Shown here piece by piece: positions 25,742 through 36,103 of a stretch of DNA of 64,000 bases (positions are counted from its first letter, which is position 1; every line of letters begins with the position of its first letter). A model generated the notes under the pieces. It had not been told where the DNA came from and did not search any database. It was given only the letters and a program-made list of their open reading frames with translations. Source of the stretch: Marinibaculum pumilum (GTDB lineage Bacteria; Pseudomonadota; Alphaproteobacteria; Ferrovibrionales; Ferrovibrionaceae); NCBI RefSeq assembly GCF_042646425.1, contig NZ_JBHRTR010000050.1, positions 1-64,000 on the forward strand, given 5' to 3'. The translations under genes were made by a program, and so were the position numbers.

Positions 25742-25767
25742 AAGGGGAGCCATCGGCTCCCCTTTTT
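25742..25767 (+). terminator. rho-independent terminator of rpsT
   Basis: AAGGGGAGCC and GGCTCCCCTT form a perfect 10-bp stem around the loop ATC, followed by further T (T run 25763-25767). Confidence 0.92.
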
Positions 25768-25799
25768 CGTGTTCGCAGCTGTCGACCCGTTCTTTCCCG

Positions 25800-25837
25800 C
25801 AATCCCGGACCGTTCCGGCAGTCCCGGGCCTGTTCCG
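25800..25837. repeat. imperfect 19-bp tandem pair
   Basis: CAATCCCGGACCGTTCCGG (25800-25818) is followed at once by CAGTCCCGGGCCTGTTCCG (25819-25837), with 15 of 19 positions alike. Confidence 0.6.
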
Positions 25838-25878
25838 CAGCGCCGGCTGCCCCTGCGCCGGCCCGGCCTGAAGGCGCG

Positions 25879-25900
25879 AAGGTAATATAATACCTTTTTT
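25879..25900. other. A/T-rich hairpin
   Basis: AAGGTA and TACCTT (25879-25884, 25891-25896) flank ATATAA and are followed by four T. It could be a weak terminator; it also contains TATAAT (25886-25891) but no -35 at the right distance. Confidence 0.4.
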
Positions 25901-25999
25901 GCGGTCCCCTTCCCGAACATGGGCAGATCTAGTGGGTGTCGCTCGCGGTGTCGATTTGCAATCGATCGGTCACAAACGCAGGACTGTGGTCCGGTGAAA

Positions 26000-26018
26000 A
26001 AAATCGGCGGCCGATTTT
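26000..26018. other. AAAATCGG-CGG-CCGATTTT inverted repeat
   Basis: A perfect 8-bp dyad with a three-base centre, A-rich on the left and T-rich on the right. It may bind a dimeric regulator or act as a short terminator in either direction. Confidence 0.45.
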
Positions 26019-26465
26019 GTTCGCCCGCCATGGGCAGGCCCGACGCAAGGGCGTCGGCAGGACGATCCGGAATCGCGGATTCAGCCGCTGGCCGGCCCGC
26101 ACATTGTTCGGTCCAGGCCGCCGCGACAGCAACGAAGCGCAGATGACAAGCGGTTTTTCGGCCATCGCGCGGCCCCCGGCGCGGTTGCGGCTCGCGGGTG
26201 AGTCCGACTAATCTACCTACCTCGCACGGGCACGGGCCATGGGCCGCCCAGTCCTGAAAATGAGCCTCTTTCCGGTGGGGGAACAGCCTTCCCGCGCACG
26301 GGAAAGTCGTGTCGCTCATGACCGGGAATGCGCGTGCATGCACCGGCTTGGGGTGGCCGGTGGTGGGATGCGTATTTGATCGAGGGCTGCAGGTTCCGGA
26401 GCGTCGACAGGGTCGACGCCGGCCGCCGTGGTTTTGTGTGACAGACAGGAATTGAGGGCAAGTTC

Positions 26466-26933
26466 ATGACGACATCCGCGACAGGAAGCGGGGCCGCCGG
26501 TTCGGCGGGCGCCGCCGGGAGCTACGCAGGCGATGTGACGCCCCGCGAGGCCTGGGAGGTCCTGTCGTCGAACCCCGATGCCGTTCTCGTCGACGTGCGC
26601 AGCGCCGCCGAATGGACCTTCGTCGGACTGCCCGACCTGCGGGGACTCCAGAAGCAGCCGCTGCTTGTCGCCTGGCAGGACTTTCCCGGCATGACGCCCA
26701 ATGCGGGGTTCCTGCAGAGCCTGCAGGACGAGATTCCCGGCCGGGACGCCCCCGTCTTTTTCCTCTGCCGTTCGGGGGGCCGTTCGCGGTCGGCGGCGAT
26801 CGCCGCCACCGCGGCGGGCTTTGCGGCCTGCTTCAACGTCGCCGGCGGCTTCGAAGGCAATCTCGACGAAGCCGCGCACCGTGGACAGCGCGATGGCTGG
26901 AAGGCGCAGGGCCTGCCGTGGGTCCAAAGCTGA
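26466..26933 (+). CDS. rhodanese-like domain protein
   Basis: Rhodaneses move sulfane sulfur using a persulfide on an active-site Cys. The 155-residue product has a Gly/Ala/Ser-rich start (about 1-20), the VTPREAWEVL and VLVDVRSAAEW blocks, and the active loop CRSGGRSRSAA (Cys near residue 102). It is a single-domain protein with no signal peptide. Its stop lies two bases before the dnaA ATG, so it is very probably the first gene of the dnaA transcript. Confidence 0.9.
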   Translation: MTTSATGSGAAGSAGAAGSYAGDVTPREAWEVLSSNPDAVLVDVRSAAEWTFVGLPDLRGLQKQPLLVAWQDFPGMTPNAGFLQSLQDEIPGRDAPVFFLCRSGGRSRSAAIAATAAGFAACFNVAGGFEGNLDEAAHRGQRDGWKAQGLPWVQS

Positions 26934-26935
26934 TC

Positions 26936-28885
26936 ATGGATATGCGACGCGACCACCGCTCCGATCCGGCACCCCTGGACGACGAGGTGTCGGATGCCGA
27001 CGCACCTCCCCAGCGGGAGCCTGTTGCCGACAGGATGAATGGCGATCGCCGGGTCGCCGTGGAAGGCGGCGCCGGCGATGGCGGCCGGGGCGACAGCGGC
27101 CAGCCTGCGGAGCGGGCGCCGTCCGATGCCGTCCATGCGGCCTGGCAGCGGGTGCGCAGCCGGCTTCGCCGGGAATATGGCGAGGAGGCCTTTGCCTCCT
27201 GGCTGAGCCCGATGGTCCTTCTTTCCGCCGAGGCGGGGGAGATCGAGATCGGCCTGCCCAGCCGTTTCATGCGGGATTGGGTGATCAGTCACTACAGCGA
27301 GCGCGTGAAGGCGCTCTGGCAGGTCGAATGGCCTGCCACCCGGACCCTGTCTTTGCGGGTGCAGCCCCTGGCGACCGCGATGGGGCGCGAGAGCGCCGGC
27401 GGACCGGCACGGCCGCAGGCCGGATCCGTCCGGCCGTTGCGTGCTCCGGCCACCTCTGGTCGTACGGCGACGGGCCGGGCTGCAGCCGTTCGGTCCGCAG
27501 CTGCAGACAATGCTGCTGCGACTGTGGCCGCGGGCGCGACAGGACGGACGCTGGGCCAGGTGGCACCGATGGTGATGGCCATGGCGCGCAAGCCCGTGCC
27601 GACGGCCTCGGCCGGGTTCGGGGCAGGGCGGGGCGGCAACGACGTTCCCCGTTCCGCGACCCCGGCCGGCCAGGAGGTCGCGGGCCAGGAGGTCGCAGGT
27701 CGGGACTCGACCGGCCACGATGCGGCCGGCGATGGCATGGCCCCCGGCTGGTCGTCCGGCTGGTCGCCGAGCCGCGGCAGCGACCGTCCCGAGGGGCGGG
27801 ATCCTTCCGCCGCGAGCCGCGGCCCGTCGGCGGCCGGCACATGGCCCGGCATGGTGGGCGGGGGTGCGCTGGACCAGCGCAATACCTTCGACAGTTTCAT
27901 CGTCGGGCGGTCGAACGAGCTGGCTCATGCGGCTGCCCGCCGGGTGGCGGAGGCGGCCTGGGGCAAGGTGCCGTTCAACCCGCTGTTCCTGTACGGCGGC
28001 GTGGGCCTGGGCAAAACCCACCTGATGCACGCCATCGCCTGGCATATCCGCCTGCGCGATCCCAGCCGGAAGGTGATCTACCTGTCCGCCGAAAGCTTCA
28101 TGTACCAGTTCATCACGGCGGTTCGGTACAAGGACACGATGGCGTTCAAGCAGCAGTTCCGTTCCGTGGACGTGCTGATGATCGACGATATCCAGTTCAT
28201 CGCCGGAAAGGACTCCACCCAGGAGGAGTTCTTTCACACCTTCAACGCGCTGTGTGACCAGAACCGGCAGATCGTGATCTCCGGCGACCGCTCGCCGGCC
28301 GACCTGGAGGGGATGGAGGAGCGGATGCGCTCCCGGCTCGGCTGGGGCCTGGTGGCGGATATCCATCCGACCGACTACGAGCTGCGGCTGTCGATCCTGC
28401 AGTCCAAGGTGGAGCAGCTGGAGATCGACGTGCCGCGGCACGTCCTGGAATTCCTGGCGCACCGGATCACGGCCAATGTGCGGGAGCTGGAGGGGGCGCT
28501 GAACCGGGTCGCCGCCTTCGCCAGCCTGGTCGGCCGGCCGGTGGAGATGGACATGGCGCAGGAGGTGCTGCGCGACCTGCTGCGGGCGAGCGACCGGCGG
28601 ATCACCATCGAGGAGATCCAGAAGCGGGTGGCGGAGCACTACAACATCAAGCAGTCGGAGATGCATTCCGCGCGCCGCGCCATCGCCGTGGCCCGCCCCC
28701 GGCAGATCGCCATGTACCTGGCGAAGCATCTCACCACCCGGAGCCTGCCGGAGATCGGCCGGAAGTTCGGCAACCGCGACCATACGACGGTGATGCATGC
28801 GGTGAAGCGGATCGAGGAGCTGCAGGGCCGCGACCCCGATCTGGCGGAGGATATCGTCCTCCTGAAGCGCACCCTGGAGAGCTGA
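26936..28885 (+). CDS. dnaA: chromosomal replication initiator protein DnaA
   Basis: DnaA binds origin boxes and opens DNA to start replication. The AAA+ core has Walker A GGVGLGKTH near residue 354 and Walker B VLMIDDIQFIAG; the C-terminal box-binding helix carries RDHTTVMHAVKRIE. The protein is 649 residues, well above the usual 450-500, because of an acidic N-terminal extension (about 1-63) and a very long Gly/Ala/Arg-rich domain II (about 141-315) that includes five-residue repeats. Start ATG 26936 sits two bases after the rhodanese stop; GTG 26918 or ATG 26942 are also possible. Confidence 0.96.
   Translation: MDMRRDHRSDPAPLDDEVSDADAPPQREPVADRMNGDRRVAVEGGAGDGGRGDSGQPAERAPSDAVHAAWQRVRSRLRREYGEEAFASWLSPMVLLSAEAGEIEIGLPSRFMRDWVISHYSERVKALWQVEWPATRTLSLRVQPLATAMGRESAGGPARPQAGSVRPLRAPATSGRTATGRAAAVRSAAADNAAATVAAGATGRTLGQVAPMVMAMARKPVPTASAGFGAGRGGNDVPRSATPAGQEVAGQEVAGRDSTGHDAAGDGMAPGWSSGWSPSRGSDRPEGRDPSAASRGPSAAGTWPGMVGGGALDQRNTFDSFIVGRSNELAHAAARRVAEAAWGKVPFNPLFLYGGVGLGKTHLMHAIAWHIRLRDPSRKVIYLSAESFMYQFITAVRYKDTMAFKQQFRSVDVLMIDDIQFIAGKDSTQEEFFHTFNALCDQNRQIVISGDRSPADLEGMEERMRSRLGWGLVADIHPTDYELRLSILQSKVEQLEIDVPRHVLEFLAHRITANVRELEGALNRVAAFASLVGRPVEMDMAQEVLRDLLRASDRRITIEEIQKRVAEHYNIKQSEMHSARRAIAVARPRQIAMYLAKHLTTRSLPEIGRKFGNRDHTTVMHAVKRIEELQGRDPDLAEDIVLLKRTLES
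27669..27743. repeat. 15-bp tandem repeat in the dnaA linker
   Basis: GCCAGGAGGTCGCGG (27669-27683) and GCCAGGAGGTCGCAG (27684-27698) are followed by three more decayed 15-bp units. In protein they read as five-residue steps: GQEVA, GQEVA, GRDST, GHDAA, GDGMA. Confidence 0.75.
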
Positions 28886-29332
28886 CCGCCCTCTGTCCGG
28901 CCGGTCCGGCGCGCCCGGCGCCGGCCGGCCCCCGCGGGCGGCGCTGACCCTTGGAATCGTTTAGAATTCTCGCCTCTGCGGAACGGATCTGCTACATTCC
29001 ATTTCCCCCGCAAGCCGGGGGGTGATCCTTCCCGGCGTCGGGCAGCGGCAGGTGCCAGGCCGGCGCGATTCGGCGGGTGGCACCCCGATGCCCGGCCTGA
29101 GGATCCGGCGGGACAAGGCCGGTGCGGATCTCAGGCTTCGCATGGCGTTCCAGGCAATCCGCTCTTCCGATCGCCGGGGCCGACAGGTCGGCAGCCAGGA
29201 CGGGGAAGGAGTCTTCCCGGGGCCGTTTTCCCGGGATGCGGGGGCGGGGTTTGGCCGTCCGGACCGCCGGCAGCGACGGGCAGTCGTCCCGCGGCCCGGC
29301 TGCACGGACGAGAACGAGGTTGGGCGTAACAG
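28886..29332. other. dnaA-dnaN gap
   Basis: This 447-base gap has no gene I can support. It contains one GANTC site (28954-28958) beside an A/T-rich patch (TTTAGAATTC near 28961-28970), a likely place for a dnaN promoter, but no pair of elements is close enough to consensus to call. No DnaA-box consensus is seen. Confidence 0.4.
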
Positions 29333-30451
29333 ATGGAAGTCGTGATCGAGCGCGCCGCGCTGCTGAATTCCCTGAACCATGTCCAGAGTGTCGTGGAACG
29401 GCGGAACACCATCCCGATCCTCGCCAATGTCCAGATCGAGGCGGTCGAAGGGGCCGTCGCGCTGACCGCGACGGATCTCGACATCGCCGTGGTGGAGCGC
29501 CAGAACGCCACCATCGTGCAGGACGGCGCCACGACGGTCTCCGCCCATACCCTCTACGACATCGTCCGCAAGCTGCCGGACGGATCCGAGATCCGGCTGG
29601 CGATGAAGGGCGGCGAGGGGCGGCTGGCGCTTTCGGCGGGGTCCTCCGCCTTCAAGCTGCCCTGCCTGCCGAAGGAAGACTTTCCGGTGATGGCGGAAGG
29701 CGATCTGGCCACCCGCTTCTCGGTGACCGCCGCCGACCTGAAGCGCCTGATTGAGAAGGCGCGCTTCGCCATCTCGATGGAGGAGACCCGCTATTATCTG
29801 AACGGCATCTACCTGCACGCGGCGGAGAACGAGGGCGTCGCCGTCCTGCGCGCGGTGGCGACCGACGGCCACCGGCTGGCCAGGGTCGAGATGCCGCTGC
29901 CGGACGGGGCCGGCGGCATGCCCGGGGTGATCATCCCGCGCAAGACGGTGGGCGAGCTGGTGCGGCTCCTGCCCGACGGCAGCGAGACGGTGGAGATCGC
30001 ACTGTCGGACACCAAGATCCGCTTCGAGTTCGGCGATGTCGTCCTGCTGTCGAAGCTGATCGACGGCACCTTCCCCGATTACGAGCGGGTCATTCCCAGC
30101 GGCAACGACAAGGTGATGGAGGTCGATGCGGCGCTGTTCTCCAAGGCGGTCGACCGGGTCTCCACCATCTCCAGCGAGAAGTCGCGGGCGGTGAAGCTGG
30201 CGCTGGAGCCGAACAAGCTGGTGCTCAGCGCCACCTCGGCCGAACAGGGCAGCGCGACCGAGGACCTGCCGACGGTCTATGACGCGGATCCCATCGAAAT
30301 CGGCTTCAACGCGCGCTATCTGATAGACATCACGGACCAGATCGACGGGGAGAGCGCCCGCTTCCAGATCGCCGACGGTGCGGCGCCCGCCCTGGTGCGC
30401 GACGGCGGCGACGAGTCCGCATTGTACGTGCTGATGCCGATGCGGGTCTGA
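29333..30451 (+). CDS. dnaN: DNA polymerase III subunit beta (sliding clamp)
   Basis: The clamp encircles DNA as a dimer and holds the polymerase. The 372-residue protein opens MEVVIERAALLNSLNHVQSVVERRNTIPIL in family fashion, shows the ATDLDIAV strand, the MEETRYYLNGIYLH block at the start of the middle domain, and ends with the LMPMRV C-terminal strand that forms part of the peptide-binding pocket. Order dnaA-dnaN-recF-gyrB is the classical one. Confidence 0.98.
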   Translation: MEVVIERAALLNSLNHVQSVVERRNTIPILANVQIEAVEGAVALTATDLDIAVVERQNATIVQDGATTVSAHTLYDIVRKLPDGSEIRLAMKGGEGRLALSAGSSAFKLPCLPKEDFPVMAEGDLATRFSVTAADLKRLIEKARFAISMEETRYYLNGIYLHAAENEGVAVLRAVATDGHRLARVEMPLPDGAGGMPGVIIPRKTVGELVRLLPDGSETVEIALSDTKIRFEFGDVVLLSKLIDGTFPDYERVIPSGNDKVMEVDAALFSKAVDRVSTISSEKSRAVKLALEPNKLVLSATSAEQGSATEDLPTVYDADPIEIGFNARYLIDITDQIDGESARFQIADGAAPALVRDGGDESALYVLMPMRV

Positions 30452-30468
30452 TCGCCTGCGGGCGCGGC

Positions 30469-31830
30469 ATGGGCGTGGCGCTGCCGGCGATCGCGAACGG
30501 CCCCCCGGTGTCACCGGAGCTGGGGCCTCCGGAGCAGGTGTCTTCGGAGCAAGGCACGCCGGCTGCACAGTCCGGCGGGGCCGGCCGTCCGGCGCCGGGG
30601 TCTGCGGGGGCGCATCCCCTGGGGATCGTCGATCTGCGGCTCACGGCCTTCCGCAACTACGCCGCCGCGCATCTGCGGGTGAAGGCCGGCCGGGTCGTGC
30701 TGGTGGGACCGAACGGGGCCGGCAAGACGAACCTGCTGGAGGCGGTTTCGCTGCTCTCCCCCGGGCGCGGGCTGCGCGGCGCGGCGCTGGGCGAGATCCT
30801 GCCCGGGGCGCATCTGCCGGAATCCGCCGGCGACAGGGATGGGGCGCCGTCGGGCTGGGCGGTGAGCGCGCGGGTCGCGATGCCGCCACCGCCGCCGCCC
30901 GGCGGTGCCGCTGTCGCGGCGCCGCCACTGGAGGCCCAGCTGGGGATCGGCCTGCGGCGCATGCCGGATGGCAGCGAACGGCGGGAGACGCGCATCGACG
31001 GGGTGGCCGGCCGGCCGATGGCGGAATTCGCCGACCGCCTGCCGATGCTCTGGCTGACCCCGGCGATGGACCGGCTGTTCGTCGAGGGGGCATCGGCGCG
31101 CCGGCGCTTCCTGGACCGGCTGGTCTATGGCTTCGACCCGGCCCATGCGCGGCGGGTCGTCGCCTTCGAGCAGTCGATGCGCGAACGCAACAGGCTGCTG
31201 AAGGCCGGCCGCGGGGATGCCCGCTGGTTCGCCGCGCTGGAGGCGCGGATGGCGGAACAGGCGGTGGCCGTCGCCGCCGCCCGGCGCGACGGCATCGACC
31301 GCCTGGGGCTCGCGCTCGCAGAGGCCGAGGGCCCTTTCCCGCGCGCCCTGGTGGCGCTGGACGGCGAGGTCGAGAGCTGGCTGGACGAAGCCCCGGCGGT
31401 GGCGGTGGAGGATCGCTACCGCGCGCATCTGGCGCGATCGCGGCCGGTGGATGGCGAGGCGGGGCTGACCCGGTCGGGTCCGCACCGCACCGACCTGCTG
31501 GTGCACCAGGCGGAGAGCGGCGCGCCGGCGGCCGGCTGTTCGACCGGCCAGCAGAAGGCGCTGCTGATCGCCATCGTGCTGGCCAATGCGCGCATGGTGC
31601 GGCAGGCCCGTGGCTGGGGCCCGGTCCTGCTGCTGGACGAGATTGCCGCGCACCTTGACCGGGTGCGCCGTGCAGCCCTGTTCGCCGTCCTGGCCGAACC
31701 GGGCATGCAGACCTGGATGACAGGCACCGACGCCGCCCTGTTCGAGGAGCTCGCGGGCGATGTGCAGGTGCTGCAGGTCCAGGATGGACAGATCGCGGCC
31801 GCCGGTACCGGCGGCGATGCGGTGAGTTAG
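30469..31830 (+). CDS. recF: DNA replication and repair protein RecF
   Basis: RecF is an SMC-like ATPase that helps load RecA at gaps. Walker A GPNGAGKTNLLEA lies near residues 82-94, the family blocks RRRFLDRLVYGFDP and TRSGPHRTDLLV follow, the signature region is CSTGQQKALLIA, and Walker B is VLLLDEIAAHLD. The protein is 453 residues, longer than the usual 360-390, mainly by a Pro/Gly/Glu-rich N-terminal stretch of about 50 residues that holds a 15-bp repeat. If translation starts later than 30469 that stretch would be shorter, but I see no better start before the RecF core. Confidence 0.95.
   Translation: MGVALPAIANGPPVSPELGPPEQVSSEQGTPAAQSGGAGRPAPGSAGAHPLGIVDLRLTAFRNYAAAHLRVKAGRVVLVGPNGAGKTNLLEAVSLLSPGRGLRGAALGEILPGAHLPESAGDRDGAPSGWAVSARVAMPPPPPPGGAAVAAPPLEAQLGIGLRRMPDGSERRETRIDGVAGRPMAEFADRLPMLWLTPAMDRLFVEGASARRRFLDRLVYGFDPAHARRVVAFEQSMRERNRLLKAGRGDARWFAALEARMAEQAVAVAAARRDGIDRLGLALAEAEGPFPRALVALDGEVESWLDEAPAVAVEDRYRAHLARSRPVDGEAGLTRSGPHRTDLLVHQAESGAPAAGCSTGQQKALLIAIVLANARMVRQARGWGPVLLLDEIAAHLDRVRRAALFAVLAEPGMQTWMTGTDAALFEELAGDVQVLQVQDGQIAAAGTGGDAVS
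30514..30558. repeat. degenerate 15-bp tandem repeat at the recF 5' end
   Basis: CCGGAGCTGGGGCCT (30514-30528), CCGGAGCAGGTGTCT (30529-30543) and TCGGAGCAAGGCACG (30544-30558) encode related five-residue steps within the N-terminal extension of RecF. Confidence 0.65.
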
Positions 31831-31844
31831 GGAAGTGCTAGGCC

Positions 31845-34295
<2,451 letters not shown>

Positions 34296-34345
34296 GCGTC
34301 CGGAACCTGTCGTCCGCCGGGCCTTATCGGCTACCCTGGCGGGCG

Positions 34346-36049
34346 ATGGGGACGTCGGGCGAAACGGGGCGATCGGGCAGGATCGGGCAGCGGGACCGCG
34401 GCCGGCACGCGTGCCGCCGGGTCGGCGCGGGCGCGGCCGTCATCCTGGGCCGGGCGGGGGCCTTCCTGCCGGTCCTGGCCTGCGTTGCGGCGCTCGGTGC
34501 CGGCCTGCCCGCGGCACTGGCCCAGCAGGCATCCGGGCCGCAATCATCCGGGCCGCAATCCTCCGGGACGGCCGCGACCGGGGCGATTCCGCCCTGGGCG
34601 CTGGACGGGGGCGCGGCCTCGAACCGCAGCGATGCCGGTCCGGCCGATCGCCGCGTGGTCAGCATGTCGCTCGCCGATGCGGTCCTGCTGCTGCTGCGCA
34701 ACAACCGCAGCATCCGCAGCGCCTACCTGAACCGGATCACGGCGAAGTACAGCCTGATCCTGCAGGAAGACCGCTTCGTGCCCACAGGCTCGATCACGGT
34801 CGGCCCGCAGTTCAGCCGCAACCGCGACACCAGCGACACGATCAGCAACACCACCACCTGGCAGGTGAACCCGTCGGTCACCTGGAACACCCCCCTGGGC
34901 GGCAGCTTCACCTTCAACTGGAGCAATACCGGGACCAGCGCCAATGGCGTCAACAGCTATGCCAGCAATCCGAGCTTCAGCCTGACCCTGCCCCTGCTGC
35001 AGGGCGGCGGCATCGACGTCAACCGGATCCCGATCCTGCAGGCCCGGATCACCAACCGGAATGCGACCTGGGGCCTGCGCAGCACCCTGATCAGCCAGAT
35101 CACCTCGGTGATCCAGAACTACCGCAGCCTGATCCAGCAGAGCGAGAACGTGAAGATCCAGCAGCAGGCGCTGGAACGCGCCCGCCAGCAGGTGGCGGTG
35201 AACCAGGCGCTGATCGATGCCGGCCGCATGGCGGCGCAGGATATCGTGCAGTCGAACTTCAGCCTGGCGCAGAACGAGATCTCGCTGTCCCAGGCGCGCA
35301 ACAGCCTGGACAATGCGCGGCTCACCCTGCTGAACCAGCTCGATCTGCCGGAAGATGTCGAGATCGTGCCGACGGAGAGCCTGGATACGCCGGCGGTGAC
35401 CCTGGACGTGGACCGGCTGTTCCAGATCGCGCTGGACAGCAATCCCGGCTACCGGCAGGCCCAGCTCAGCCTGGAGAATGCGCGGCTGAGCCTGGAATCG
35501 GCGGAGAACAACTATCTCTGGTCGCTGAACATCACGGCCTCCGGGAGCTATACCGGCACGGCGGACAGCACCTTCGTTCCCCGTGGCGCCGGCTACCAGA
35601 CCCAGGACAACGAGACGATCGGCCTGACCCTCACCATCCCGCTGAACGACCAGCAGCGCGACCAGACCCTGGTTTCCGCCCGGGTCGGCATGCGCCAGCA
35701 GCAGCTGGCGCTGGAGGACAACCGGCAGAGCCTGCGCACCGACATCCTGAACGCCGTCCGCAACGTGGAGATCCTGTATCGCCAGCTCCAGCAGTCGCGG
35801 GTGGCGCTCGAACTCGCCCGCCAGCAGCTGGAGACGGAGCGGGTCAAGCTGCTGAACGGCCGCTCGACCAACTTCCAGGTCCTGACCTACGAGAATTCCT
35901 ATGTGCAGGCGCAGGTCAGCGAGCTGCAGGCGCGGATCAGCTACCTGAACGCGCTGACCACCCTGGACCAGTCCCTGGGCCAGACCCTGGATACCTGGCG
36001 GGTGGAGGTGCCGTTCCAGACCGGGCCGCTGGACCTCGACCGGCCGTAG
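34346..36049 (+). CDS. TolC-family outer-membrane channel protein
   Basis: TolC-like proteins form the outer-membrane tunnel of tripartite exporters and type I secretion systems. The 567-residue product has a hydrophobic signal segment (about 36-56) ending in PAALA-QQ, then two similar halves rich in coiled-coil heptads (for example QQALERARQQVAVNQALIDAGRMAAQDIVQS near 280 and LRTDILNAVRNVEILYRQLQQSRVALELA near 475). Each half contains the Asn/Ser-rich strands of the beta barrel. The basic region before the signal core is unusually long and contains a 10-bp duplication, so the true start may be later than 34346. It follows gyrB by 50 bases and converges on a matching adaptor gene. Confidence 0.85.
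   Translation: MGTSGETGRSGRIGQRDRGRHACRRVGAGAAVILGRAGAFLPVLACVAALGAGLPAALAQQASGPQSSGPQSSGTAATGAIPPWALDGGAASNRSDAGPADRRVVSMSLADAVLLLLRNNRSIRSAYLNRITAKYSLILQEDRFVPTGSITVGPQFSRNRDTSDTISNTTTWQVNPSVTWNTPLGGSFTFNWSNTGTSANGVNSYASNPSFSLTLPLLQGGGIDVNRIPILQARITNRNATWGLRSTLISQITSVIQNYRSLIQQSENVKIQQQALERARQQVAVNQALIDAGRMAAQDIVQSNFSLAQNEISLSQARNSLDNARLTLLNQLDLPEDVEIVPTESLDTPAVTLDVDRLFQIALDSNPGYRQAQLSLENARLSLESAENNYLWSLNITASGSYTGTADSTFVPRGAGYQTQDNETIGLTLTIPLNDQQRDQTLVSARVGMRQQQLALEDNRQSLRTDILNAVRNVEILYRQLQQSRVALELARQQLETERVKLLNGRSTNFQVLTYENSYVQAQVSELQARISYLNALTTLDQSLGQTLDTWRVEVPFQTGPLDLDRP
34371..34390. repeat. 10-bp perfect tandem duplication
   Basis: GATCGGGCAG is repeated twice without a gap near the assumed start of the TolC-like gene. 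Confidence 0.7.
34531..34575. repeat. 15-bp tandem repeat after the TolC signal peptide
   Basis: ATCCGGGCCGCAATC occurs twice without change (34531-34545, 34546-34560), then a decayed third unit begins CTCCGGGACGG. The copies encode SGPQS repeats just behind the predicted signal cleavage site. Confidence 0.8.
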
Positions 36050-36103
36050 CCGCGCCGCCGGCGATGGCCCCCGTCGGTTCCGGGGCACGTCGGCGCGCTG
36101 CCG

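Larger units (their letters stand above)
25687..26465. other. long gap between rpsT and the rhodanese-dnaA genes
   Basis: This 779-base stretch shows no supportable gene. It holds the rpsT terminator, an imperfect 19-bp tandem pair (25800-25837), an A/T-rich hairpin with a perfect TATAAT (25879-25900), a second hairpin (26000-26018), three GANTC sites (26070, 26078, 26200) and the palindrome GTGCATGCAC (26334-26343). I found no copy of the DnaA-box consensus TTATCCACA on either strand by eye, so I do not call an origin. Confidence 0.55.

Noticed and set aside
28958..28975. Irr box at TTTAGAATTC near dnaN
   Set aside because: It has the left half of an ICE motif but no right half at the required spacing.
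25687..29332. Chromosomal origin (oriC) beside dnaA
   Set aside because: No TTATCCACA-like boxes were seen in either gap, and in many alphaproteobacteria the origin is not next to dnaA. GC skew could not be computed.
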